This document shows, one piece after another, positions 46,901-56,235 of a stretch of 64,000 bases of DNA; the stretch's first letter is position 1; every line of letters starts with the position of its first letter. The notes beneath the pieces were generated by a model. It saw only the letters and a program-made list of their open reading frames with translations, had not been told where the DNA came from and did not search any database. Source of the DNA: Puia dinghuensis (GTDB taxonomy: Bacteria; Bacteroidota; Bacteroidia; Chitinophagales; Chitinophagaceae). The stretch lies in contig NZ_BMJC01000003.1 of assembly GCF_014642875.1 (NCBI RefSeq), positions 62,001-126,000 of the forward strand, given 5' to 3'. Made by a program: the position numbers and the translations under genes.

Positions 46901-47654
46901 CGGAAACGACGATGCCATCGAAGCCCCATTCTTCCCGCAGTATTTTTTGCAGCAGCTCGTTGGATCCATTGTCGGGAACCGCGTCCCAGGTACTGTAGGC
47001 GGCCATGACCCCGCCGGCATGCGCTTCTTTGATCGCCGCACGGAATGGCACCAGGTGCACGTTGCGCATCGTACGGTCGGACAAGCCCACATCGTGGCTG
47101 TCGCGCCCGCCCAGCGGCTCCCCATGCCCGGCAAAATGCTTAGGCACGGCAATCATCCCTTCATTCTGGAAACCATTGATCCAGGCAACGCCCATCCGGC
47201 TCACGAGATACGGGTCTTCGCCATACGTTTCCTCCACCCGACCCCATCTCACATCGCGCGCCACATCCAAAACGGGCGACCAGGTAACCCGTAAACCTGC
47301 CGCCTTCGATTCAATAGCAGTCGTTTTACCGATATTATGGACCAGCGCCGTATCGAAGGTGGAAGCCATGGCAATAGCCTGTGGAAATATCGTCGCGCCC
47401 GTTGAATAGGATTGGCCATGCAACCCTTCTGTCTTTAGCATAGCCGGCACTTTAAGCCGGGGGATGCCCTTGGAACCCCAACTATCGCTAAGCTGTACTA
47501 TCTTTTCTTCCAGGGTCAACCGCGGCAGCAGATCGGTAATGCGCGCCTCGATAGATAGGTTAGAATCCAGGTAGGGTAATGTTTGCTGCGCCCGGGCATT
47601 AATTATGCAAAATACGATGGATGAAACCAGTAAGATCAGCTTTTTTTTACTCAT
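43932..47654 (-). CDS. GH3 family beta-glycosidase with C-terminal LamG domain
   Basis: A 1240-residue secreted enzyme (signal ending ARAQ). Residues ~30-330 are the GH3 TIM barrel (RLTLEEKIVQLSD, VTWSPVLDVARDVRWGRVEE, VPKHFAGHGE), with probable nucleophile D252 in GIVVSDCSA. The second GH3 domain and a fibronectin III-like domain follow to ~690. After these come a CARDB-like beta domain (~720-900) and a LamG domain (~955-1110: FTLASWVKVDS, VPTGQWVHLAYTYDAENNKG). Typical GH3 enzymes end near 750-800 residues, so about 480 extra residues probably bind carbohydrate. First gene of operon C. Confidence 0.92.
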   Translation of the reverse strand: MSKKKLILLVSSIVFCIINARAQQTLPYLDSNLSIEARITDLLPRLTLEEKIVQLSDSWGSKGIPRLKVPAMLKTEGLHGQSYSTGATIFPQAIAMASTFDTALVHNIGKTTAIESKAAGLRVTWSPVLDVARDVRWGRVEETYGEDPYLVSRMGVAWINGFQNEGMIAVPKHFAGHGEPLGGRDSHDVGLSDRTMRNVHLVPFRAAIKEAHAGGVMAAYSTWDAVPDNGSNELLQKILREEWGFDGIVVSDCSAPENFLRKQSVVYNLDEAAKMAILAGVDIECGSVNAFTLAGAIKRGVLKERDLDVNLRRVFRAKYRLGLFDRPGPDKMNWEKLPVYDIPPHRELAREAAIKGSVLLKNDRNLLPLSKDIKTIAVIGPNADMAQTGDYSAKAGPGQLVTVLQGIKSHVSAGTTILYEKGCNVESMDSSGFERATAAASKADAVVVVVGDYSNNNPAIEHKEKNTTGENVDGATLEIPGVQRQLIRRIAATGKPVVLVLVNGKPFVLTWEAEHLAAILETWYPGEEGGNATADILFGDANPSGRLPVTFPRHVGQLPLRYDYLPSGRNYDYYDMPFTPLYRFGYGLSYTTFHYSNLTTAVNGDGTVAVSVDIENTGNRAGDEVAQLYLTDMISSVITPVITLKGFQRVHLDTGEKKTIGFRLSPYQLSLLDASMERVVELGRYRVHVGGVSPESPPGNTEHKGKIGYNDPKEGVSGEFEINTRYKASFMPGIQAPSGVKGGVAFPVTVTVTNEGNITDVADIKIYGETLLDDYRSEIDPGQSFTHTFEVTLYRSGRQTITVIVGKKLLTWPVNVAQSPAMLTLDNARLSIGDDGVLHYEATAVNGGSVPYSDSLRIMVNDNAVVSQLLVLKAGERRDVQYSYAFPAAGAYRVRIGNGSEQRLMAPGGVGLALQNPLLYLDFDQAGAKDDVSGASLKVQGAAQYPNGKNGWAFYSSDKQTFIPAGGLDLYRKSFTLASWVKVDSYENGQAMFFGGQAPMGADVDNTGTVLAAGVQNEALLLSFQDRDLKGNARVPTGQWVHLAYTYDAENNKGTLYINGRLDKSAAQKAYAGPLDIIGGAPRFGHGRFAMDEVLVARNCLSPSTIKELCEKGIGGLRNGEVVTEWRDIKTAISTLRYNASVPKKSSAVLTIETEGEDHRPLASRIIPLKDGEQSLALEGLKGARVRIKITLSAADWTATPAVQTVVLTGTDGDLARWSVTNEWKKATISGGLTIGKQSL

Positions 47655-47662
47655 ATAGCTTG

Positions 47663-47708
47663 TAAATCTATGAGTACGAGTCTAATAAAACATTAATAAA
47701 ATACTAAC
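47663..47708 (-). promoter_or_regulatory. Operon C promoter: three TTA hexamers on an 11-bp pitch plus -7-like box
   Basis: Read on the minus strand: GTTAGT (47708-47703), 5 bp, ATTAAT (47697-47692), 5 bp, ATTAGA (47686-47681), 10 bp, TAGATTTA (47670-47663), one mismatch from TAnnTTTG. Spacing is identical to the element before SusC of operon B. The -7 box ends only 8 bp before the GH3 ATG, so the transcript would have almost no leader, or the box is misassigned. Confidence 0.6.
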
Positions 47709-47729
47709 GGGGGATGTATTTTGCATTAT

Positions 47730-48218
47730 ATGAAAGCGCATAAATTCAAGGCAGAGATCGAACTCATCGGGATCAACCCCTTCGTGTTCGTGCCTGAGAA
47801 AATACTAAAGGAAATATTCCGCCAGTCGGGTAAAGAAAAAGGACATATTCCGGTTTGCGGCTCCGTCAATCGAAAATCCTATAAGCAGACCCTGGTAAAA
47901 TACAGCGGCGACTGGAGACTCTATATTAATACGACGATGTTGAAGGATTCGCCAAAGCGGATAGGAGAGGTTATCGAGGTCACTATCCGGCATGACCCGG
48001 AGGACAGGACGATCGGGCCTCATCCTGCTTTTGCAAAAGCGCTCAGAGACAACAAGGAAGCCAAAAAAGTTTTTGACAGTTTGCCCGCATCGCGGCAAAA
48101 AGAGATCGTGCGGTATATTTCCGCTTTGAAGACGCCGGAGAGCGTAAGCAAAAATATCCAACGGGCGATTGGGTTCCTTACGGGAAACAACCGGTTCGTT
48201 GGCCGGAATAAACCGTAA
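47730..48218 (+). CDS. YdeI/OmpD-associated family protein with DUF1905
   Basis: A 162-residue cytoplasmic protein. The N-terminal ~95 residues match DUF1905 (HKFKAEIELIGINPFVFVPEKILKEIF, IPVCGSVNRKSYKQTLVKYSG, IGEVIEVTIRHDPEDR). The C-terminal part matches the YdeI/OmpD-associated region (FDSLPASRQKEIVRYISALKTPESVSKNIQ). Biochemical function is not established for the family. The ATG at 47730 gives MKAHKFKAEIEL, better than an in-frame TTG 9 bp upstream. The GH5 gene follows after 20 bp and may be co-transcribed. Confidence 0.85.
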   Translation: MKAHKFKAEIELIGINPFVFVPEKILKEIFRQSGKEKGHIPVCGSVNRKSYKQTLVKYSGDWRLYINTTMLKDSPKRIGEVIEVTIRHDPEDRTIGPHPAFAKALRDNKEAKKVFDSLPASRQKEIVRYISALKTPESVSKNIQRAIGFLTGNNRFVGRNKP

Positions 48219-48238
48219 AATAAATCCTAACTTCCCGT

Positions 48239-50459
<2,221 letters not shown>

Positions 50460-50525
50460 TTACTGGTTTTCGTACCAAGATTACTGATCGGCCTCACCCT
50501 GATGGCTTTCATGGCGGCCGGTTCG

Positions 50526-50533
50526 TAAATTTG
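50526..50533 (+). promoter_or_regulatory. -7 promoter element TAAATTTG before the AraC gene
   Basis: An exact match to TAnnTTTG 20 bp before the ATG at 50554. A transcript starting just downstream would exclude the in-frame GTG at 50536, supporting the ATG start. No clear -33 TTG was found at the usual spacing. Confidence 0.4.
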
Positions 50534-50553
50534 TAGTGGAAAATCAACATATC

Positions 50554-51450
50554 ATGGGGACACTACGCAGGTTCGATACCATCAGCGAATACAACGCCTT
50601 CAATGACCACGAGACTTTACATCCGTTGGTCAGCGTAATCGACTTCTCCAAGGCTAAGCCGCGGCGTCTTTCCCGTACCTATTTTGGGTTCTACACCGTC
50701 ATGCTAAAAGACGTCGACTGCGGAGATCTATATTATGGTAAGCATACCTATGATTATCAGGAAGGGACCCTCTTATTTTTGGCCCCGGGACAAATAGCGG
50801 GGCTTGCCGATACAGGCGAACTTTATTATCCAAAAGGCTACGCCCTGGTATTCCATTCAGATTTCCTCCGCGGCACCAGCCTCGGCCAGCATATCCAGGA
50901 CTACACGTTCTTTTCCTATAATGTCAACGAAGCCCTGCATATCTCGGAACGAGAGCGGCAGGTTGTCATGGACTGTCTCGCCAAAATAGACTCCGAGCTG
51001 CGGCAGTCCATCGACAAACACAGTAAAAAGCTCATCGTCTCCAACATCGAACTTTTCCTGAACTATTGCACCCGGTTTTATGACCGGCAGTTTATTACCA
51101 GGGACAACGTTCACCGTGGCATTCTCGAACGGTTTGAAAAGCTGTTAAACGACTATTTTTCATCCGACAGGCCGCAACAGATCGGCCTGCCATCGGTTGC
51201 CTGGTGCGCGGCCGAGCTCCATTTATCGCCCAACTATTTCGGCGACCTGATCAAAAAAGAAACCGGTAAATCGCCCCTGGAGTATATCCAGGAGAAAGTC
51301 ATCGACGTAGCTAAAGAGAAGATATTCGACAGTACCAAGACTGTCACTGAAATAGCCTATAACCTTGGGTTCAAGTACCCACAACATTTCAGCCGGCTTT
51401 TCAAGCAGCGGGTTGGGTATACGCCCAATGAATACCGGAACATAAATTAG
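50554..51450 (+). CDS. AraC family transcriptional regulator
   Basis: A 298-residue regulator, paralogous to those at 800 and 54387. It shares the DTISEYNAF/HPLVSVIDF opening, the YDYQEGTLLFLAPGQ sensor segment, the FYDRQFITR block, and a C-terminal double helix-turn-helix (LHLSPNYFGDLIKKETGKSP, TEIAYNLGFKYPQHFSRLFK). Divergently placed against the aldo/keto reductase, which is the likely target. It converges with the GAPDH gene 7 bp downstream. Confidence 0.92.
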   Translation: MGTLRRFDTISEYNAFNDHETLHPLVSVIDFSKAKPRRLSRTYFGFYTVMLKDVDCGDLYYGKHTYDYQEGTLLFLAPGQIAGLADTGELYYPKGYALVFHSDFLRGTSLGQHIQDYTFFSYNVNEALHISERERQVVMDCLAKIDSELRQSIDKHSKKLIVSNIELFLNYCTRFYDRQFITRDNVHRGILERFEKLLNDYFSSDRPQQIGLPSVAWCAAELHLSPNYFGDLIKKETGKSPLEYIQEKVIDVAKEKIFDSTKTVTEIAYNLGFKYPQHFSRLFKQRVGYTPNEYRNIN

Positions 51451-51457
51451 GCCATTG

Positions 51458-52435
51458 CTACAGCAAGCCTGCCAGCTCGGCGATGCGGTTGGAAATGCCC
51501 ACTTCATTATCATACCAGGCGACCACCTTCACAAAATTGCCGATAGCCTTCGTCAATGTCCCGTCCACAATGGAGGAATGCGTATTACCGAGGACGTCAG
51601 ACGACACCCACTGCTCTTCCGTATATTCCAAAATACCCTTCAGTGCGTTTTCGGAATAATGTTTCAGCATCTCACTCAGCTTCCCGGCGGCAACTGGCTG
51701 CTTCAGGTTGATAGACAGATCGACCACGGAAGCGTCGATGACGGGGACACGATAGGAATAACCATCCATTTTTCCCTTGAGCGCCGGCAACACATCACCG
51801 ATGGCTTTGGCGGCGCCGGTCGTCGTAGGGATGATGGAATAGGTAGCTGCGCGAGCCCTCCGCAGGTCGCGGTGGGGAGCATCCTGCAAATTCTGATCTG
51901 CGGTAAAGGCATGCACGGTAACCATATAGCCGGATTCAATGCCGAACTCCTTGTCCAATATGTACAATATAGGAGCAATACAACCCGTGGTACAGGATGC
52001 AGTCGAATAGATCAGATCGTCACCGATGTTTTCATCGTTGACACCATGCACGATAGTTTTAATCCCACCGGTGGCGGGCGCGGTGATCAAGACCTTTTTT
52101 GCGCCCGCGTCGATATGTGCCTGTGCCGTGCTTCTATCCGTGAATCTTCCGGTGGATTCTATTACCAGGTCGATGTCCAACGCTACCCAGGGGAGCCTTG
52201 CGGGATCTTTTTCCTTTAGCATGCATATCCGCTTTCCATTGACCCGGATGGCGTCTTCCTCCGCCAGCACCTCGCCGGGAAATCTGCCGTGTGCCGTATC
52301 ATATTTCAACAGATGGGTCAACGTTTTGACATCAGTCAGGTCATTGATGGCCACTACTTCAATTGGGGTCTTGTTTTGTAGTGCACGGAGCGTCATCCGG
52401 CCAATGCGGCCGAATCCATTAATTGCAATTCTCAT
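51458..52435 (-). CDS. gap: Type I glyceraldehyde-3-phosphate dehydrogenase, variant active site
   Basis: A 325-residue NAD-dependent dehydrogenase: INGFGRIGRMTLRAL is the cofactor motif, YDTAHGRFPGEV and IESTGRFTD are conserved, and the catalytic Cys lies in STASCTTGCIAPI. The canonical enzyme reads SNASCTTNCLAP and ends WYDNEWGYS, while here Asn is replaced by Gly and the end reads WYDNEVGIS. Catalytic Cys and the later HAFTADQNLQD are kept, so activity is plausible, perhaps with altered substrate or cofactor handling. It is probably an accessory paralogue, since it lies 1 bp after a GlxA-type regulator rather than with glycolysis genes. Confidence 0.92.
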   Translation of the reverse strand: MRIAINGFGRIGRMTLRALQNKTPIEVVAINDLTDVKTLTHLLKYDTAHGRFPGEVLAEEDAIRVNGKRICMLKEKDPARLPWVALDIDLVIESTGRFTDRSTAQAHIDAGAKKVLITAPATGGIKTIVHGVNDENIGDDLIYSTASCTTGCIAPILYILDKEFGIESGYMVTVHAFTADQNLQDAPHRDLRRARAATYSIIPTTTGAAKAIGDVLPALKGKMDGYSYRVPVIDASVVDLSINLKQPVAAGKLSEMLKHYSENALKGILEYTEEQWVSSDVLGNTHSSIVDGTLTKAIGNFVKVVAWYDNEVGISNRIAELAGLL

Positions 52436-52436
52436 A

Positions 52437-53453
52437 TTATTCGATTTTTTGAAAGGCGCGGCGATATTCCGAAGGCGTCGTCATCAAATGCCGCAGAAAG
52501 GTTCGCCGCATGGACACCAATCCGCCCAGGCCACATCGTTCGGCAATATGCTCCAGGCTGAAATCCGTGTCCTCTAAGTATTTTCGCGCGGATTCGATCC
52601 GAAGCTTCTCAATATATTTAGCAGGAGGTACGCCGGTTTGTTTATGAAAAACCCGGGTAAAGTTGCGCGGGCTCATACTCAGGTGGGTGGCTAGCCGAAC
52701 GACATCCAACTGCTCGTGCATATGTTCGCTCAGCCATGGGCGGAGCTTTTCTGCGATACTGGCGGTCTCGAACACGGGCAGCAAATGGCCAAACTGTACC
52801 TGAAAGCCTGGCCGGCTTAAAAATACCACCAGTTTCCGGGCAACTTCAACGGCCACCTCTTTCCCATGATCCTGTTCGACCAGCGCAAGGGCCAGGTCTA
52901 CCCCGGAGGTAACACCCCCGGAAGTATAGATCGGCCCATCCTGGGTGTAAAAAGCATTGGCATCGACCTTCACCAGGGGATAACCGTTCTTTAACCGCGG
53001 GCATAGATCCCAATGGGTGGTGGCCCTCCGTCCATTCAGCAGACCCGCTTTTGCCAATGCGAAAGCTCCCCCGCACACGGACCCGATGCGCCGCGTATTT
53101 TGCTTTTCCAGTGTCGATAGCCAGGAAAAGAATGCGGCATATTCGGGATCTTCCAGTTTGCTAAGATCATTGCCCGCTACCAGCACGGTATCGATAGGTC
53201 CCTTAATGTCCATCGCGCTATGCTTACAGGCAATTTCGATTCCCGAGGTGCAGATCGTCTTGCTTTTCCGGGTAGGAGAGACGATCGTCACATCATATCC
53301 CCGTGATGAGCCTGAAAGCCGTAAGAGCTTATCGGCATAATTGAAGACATCGGCAGGGCCAGCAATATTCAGCAGCAAATTGCCCGACATCATCACGATG
53401 ACGACCTTTTTACGCGGCTGCGCCGGGTTTATGAGAGCTTTATCGCGCTTCAT
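52437..53453 (-). CDS. GlxA family transcriptional regulator (DJ-1/PfpI domain plus AraC helix-turn-helix)
   Basis: A 338-residue regulator. Residues ~10-195 are a class I amidotransferase/DJ-1-like domain (VVIVMMSGNLLLNIAGPADVF, nucleophile-elbow-like GSVCGGAFALAKAGLL, THWDLCPRL). Residues ~220-335 are an AraC-type DNA-binding domain (THLSMSPRNFTRVFHKQTG, LEHIAERCGLGGLVSMRRTF). ATG 53453 is preferred over an upstream TTG. The GAPDH gene begins 1 bp after its stop, so the regulator and enzyme are one transcript and autoregulation is likely. Confidence 0.92.
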   Translation of the reverse strand: MKRDKALINPAQPRKKVVIVMMSGNLLLNIAGPADVFNYADKLLRLSGSSRGYDVTIVSPTRKSKTICTSGIEIACKHSAMDIKGPIDTVLVAGNDLSKLEDPEYAAFFSWLSTLEKQNTRRIGSVCGGAFALAKAGLLNGRRATTHWDLCPRLKNGYPLVKVDANAFYTQDGPIYTSGGVTSGVDLALALVEQDHGKEVAVEVARKLVVFLSRPGFQVQFGHLLPVFETASIAEKLRPWLSEHMHEQLDVVRLATHLSMSPRNFTRVFHKQTGVPPAKYIEKLRIESARKYLEDTDFSLEHIAERCGLGGLVSMRRTFLRHLMTTPSEYRRAFQKIE

Positions 53454-53599
53454 AGCGCTAAAGTAGGACAAAAGCGAGTTGTCACAAAGGACATAAATTA
53501 TACAATTTAGGCCAACAGAGAAAAGTATAAATCTTGCCTTTAAAGGTATAAGTGAATGGTGACGGGGTGGAAGAACTTTGTGTCATAAAATTATTTTTT

Positions 53600-54367
53600 A
53601 TGAACACGACAAATCAACAATCGAAAATTGCCCTGGTAACCGGTGGCAGCCGGGGTATCGGCAAAAGCATCGCATTAAACGCAGCAAAACGTGGCATCGG
53701 CGTCCTTCTTACCTATAACAGCAATCCGGAACAGGGAAAGGCAGTAGCCGATGAGATCAACAAGAATGGTGGCAAGGCCGTTGCCTTGCAGTTTGACTCG
53801 TCGAAAGTGGGGACCTTCGACGATTTCGTGGGTCAGGTGGGGCAAGTACTCAAGAAAGAATGGAACCGGGACACCTTCGATTACCTCGTCAATAACGCAG
53901 GCATCGCTCAACGCACGCTTATCAAAGACACGACCGAAGATATCTTCGACCAACTGGTAAATGTGAACTTCAAAGGGGTTTTCTTCCTCACTCAAAAATT
54001 GATCCCTTTGATGGCCGATGGCGGTGAGATCATCAATATCTCATCCGGGCTCGCCCGATTCGCGTTTCCCGGTGTTGCAGTGTATGGCTCACTCAAAGCC
54101 GCGCTTGAGGGATTAACGAGGTACTTTGCAAAAGAATATGCATCCCGGAAAATTCGTGTAAATACGGTTGCGCCGGGAGCGATCGATACCGAGTTCGGAG
54201 GCGGAAAAGGAGACGAGGCTCACCGTCAACAAATTGCCAGTATGACGGCGCTCGGACGCCTGGGGGAAGCTGAAGATGTAGGCCTTTTGGTAGCGTCCCT
54301 CCTTTCGGATGACAGCCGTTTCGTAAACGCACAGCGTATCGAGGTAGGTGGTGGTATTATGATCTAA
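53600..54367 (+). CDS. SDR family NAD(P)-dependent oxidoreductase
   Basis: A 255-residue classical short-chain dehydrogenase: TGGSRGIGKSIAL cofactor motif at residue ~14, NNAGIAQ, and catalytic Ser in NISSGLARF with YGSLK (YxxxK); VNTVAPGAIDTEFGGG follows. It resembles 3-oxoacyl reductase-like SDRs of broad substrate range. ATG 53600 is chosen; the in-frame extension to 53552 is atypical. First of three closely spaced genes with an AraC regulator and an epimerase-like protein. Confidence 0.92.
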   Translation: MNTTNQQSKIALVTGGSRGIGKSIALNAAKRGIGVLLTYNSNPEQGKAVADEINKNGGKAVALQFDSSKVGTFDDFVGQVGQVLKKEWNRDTFDYLVNNAGIAQRTLIKDTTEDIFDQLVNVNFKGVFFLTQKLIPLMADGGEIINISSGLARFAFPGVAVYGSLKAALEGLTRYFAKEYASRKIRVNTVAPGAIDTEFGGGKGDEAHRQQIASMTALGRLGEAEDVGLLVASLLSDDSRFVNAQRIEVGGGIMI

Positions 54368-54386
54368 AAAAAGTAAATTACATGCC

Positions 54387-55283
54387 GTGAAATATGTAGA
54401 TATCCCATCGGTTTCCGAGCTACATGACCTTTTCAGGATCGACAAACCAGTTCATCCGCAAATAACGGTTGTCGATCTTGCAAATGTAGATCGTTCACAC
54501 CGGGAACCTGGCGCCATGTACAGGCTTAATTTATATTCCGCCTCCTGCAAAATATTAAAAGGAGTCTTCAAATATGGCCGTACGACCTATGATCATTCCG
54601 AAGGCTCTTTAATGTTTACTGAACCCAACCAGGCTCTGTCACCGGCTACCGATAATAAAGTGATCGAGGGTTGGGGCATTTATATTCATCCGGATTTCCT
54701 GAATGCCAGCAGCAGGGGGCACAAATTAACCGAGTACTCTTTTTTTGGCTATGATACCAATGAGGCTTTGCATATATCAGATGCCGAAAAGAAAATTCTC
54801 GAAGAATGCCTTGCCAATATCCAAAGGGAAATTTCAAGCAACCTGGATAAGCATTCTTACCACCTTATCCTCAGCAACCTGGAATTGTTTTTTGCCTATT
54901 GCGATCGTTTCTACGATCGCCAGTTTCTGACAAGAACAAGAAGCAGCCATGATATAGTACAGCAATTCGACCGGCTTTTGCGGGATTATTTTGCCCAGGA
55001 CTCGCTTATTGAAGCCGGCGTCCCCGATGTAAAATATTTTTCTTCCCATCTGAACGTATCGGCTAACTACCTGTCCGACCTGCTAAACAAATACACCGGT
55101 AAAACGACCCAGGAGCACATTCATCTAAAACTGGTGGACAAAGCAAAGGCATTATTATGGAGTACTGAAAAACCGATCAGTGAGATTGCTTACGACCTGG
55201 GATTTGAACACCCCTCTCACTTTACGAAGCTATTTAAAAACAAAACGGGCCTATCCCCTTCAGCGTTTAGAAATTCAAATTGA
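54387..55283 (+). CDS. AraC family transcriptional regulator
   Basis: A 298-residue regulator of the same paralogous group as those at 800 and 50554 (SVSELHDLF opening, YDHSEGSLMFTEPNQ, RFYDRQFLTR). The C-terminal helix-turn-helix pair is LNVSANYLSDLLNKYTGKTT and SEIAYDLGFEHPSHFTKLFK. The start is GTG at 54387; no in-frame ATG fits the conserved N terminus. It is flanked by the SDR gene (19 bp upstream) and the epimerase-like gene (10 bp downstream). Confidence 0.92.
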   Translation: MKYVDIPSVSELHDLFRIDKPVHPQITVVDLANVDRSHREPGAMYRLNLYSASCKILKGVFKYGRTTYDHSEGSLMFTEPNQALSPATDNKVIEGWGIYIHPDFLNASSRGHKLTEYSFFGYDTNEALHISDAEKKILEECLANIQREISSNLDKHSYHLILSNLELFFAYCDRFYDRQFLTRTRSSHDIVQQFDRLLRDYFAQDSLIEAGVPDVKYFSSHLNVSANYLSDLLNKYTGKTTQEHIHLKLVDKAKALLWSTEKPISEIAYDLGFEHPSHFTKLFKNKTGLSPSAFRNSN

Positions 55284-55293
55284 TCTTACAGGT

Positions 55294-56235
55294 ATGCAGA
55301 CTATCCTTGGAGCAAACGGACAAATAGGCATCGAGCTGGCAAAGGAACTCCATCAACGCTACACCAAATCCATAAGGTTGGTCAGCAGACATCCGCGTAA
55401 GGTAAATGAATCCGATGAACTCTTTGCCGCCGACCTGCTGGATGCCGGACAAACCATGCAGGCAGTTGCCGGCAGCCAGATCGTATACCTCACCGTGGGT
55501 ATACCCATGGATACCAAAGTCTGGGAAGACCAGTGGCCGAAGATGATGAGCAATGTCATCGATGCCTGTAAAGCCCATAACGCCAGACTGGTCTATTTCG
55601 ACAATACCTATATGTTGCCGCAAACGGCCGAGGTGCAAACCGAAGAAACGCGTTTTCGTCCCAACGGCCCAAAAGGCCGGGTGAAGGCGAAGGTTGCTTC
55701 GATGCTACTGGATGAAATGCAAAAAGGCGGACTGGAGGCCATCATCTGTCGTGCACCGGAATTCTATGGTCCCGGCAAAACCCAAAGCATCACCAATTCG
55801 CTCGTGTTTAATAGCATCAGAAAAGGGAAAAAGCCAAGGGTTCTCCTGCGGGACGATACCCTCAGAACATTAATATATACTCCGGATGCCAGCAAGGCGA
55901 TGGCCCTGATCGCCAACTCAAATGATACTTTTCAGCAAACCTGGCACCTGCCCTGTGATGACGACCGGCTAACGTATAAAGAGCTTATCCGGCTCACCGG
56001 AGAGGTGCTGGGTGAACAGCTTTCCTATTCCATCCTCTCCTCTCTACTATTAAAAGTGTCTGGATTGTTTAACCCCAGGGTGCGAGAGATTGCTGAATTG
56101 CTGCCCCGCTATCGAAGCAACAACCTGTTCGACTCCCAAAAATTCAAACGCCGGTTTCCCGATTTTCCGATAACGGGATACAAGTCTGGCATCAAGGCGA
56201 TCGTCAGCGCGTGGGAAGGGAAGGCGCCTGGCTAA
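55294..56235 (+). CDS. NAD-dependent epimerase/dehydratase family protein
   Basis: A 313-residue extended-SDR-like protein. MQTILGANGQIGIELAKEL contains the GxxGxxG cofactor motif, and AGSQIVYLTVG, VYFDNTYML and ICRAPEFYGPG follow the family plan. The usual YxxxK catalytic pair is not intact: the region reads NGPKGRVKAKV without a matching Tyr, so the protein may bind a dinucleotide without classical epimerase chemistry. ATG 55294 is chosen because upstream codons fall inside the AraC gene in another frame. Its stop overlaps the convergent MFS gene by 4 bp. Confidence 0.85.
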   Translation: MQTILGANGQIGIELAKELHQRYTKSIRLVSRHPRKVNESDELFAADLLDAGQTMQAVAGSQIVYLTVGIPMDTKVWEDQWPKMMSNVIDACKAHNARLVYFDNTYMLPQTAEVQTEETRFRPNGPKGRVKAKVASMLLDEMQKGGLEAIICRAPEFYGPGKTQSITNSLVFNSIRKGKKPRVLLRDDTLRTLIYTPDASKAMALIANSNDTFQQTWHLPCDDDRLTYKELIRLTGEVLGEQLSYSILSSLLLKVSGLFNPRVREIAELLPRYRSNNLFDSQKFKRRFPDFPITGYKSGIKAIVSAWEGKAPG

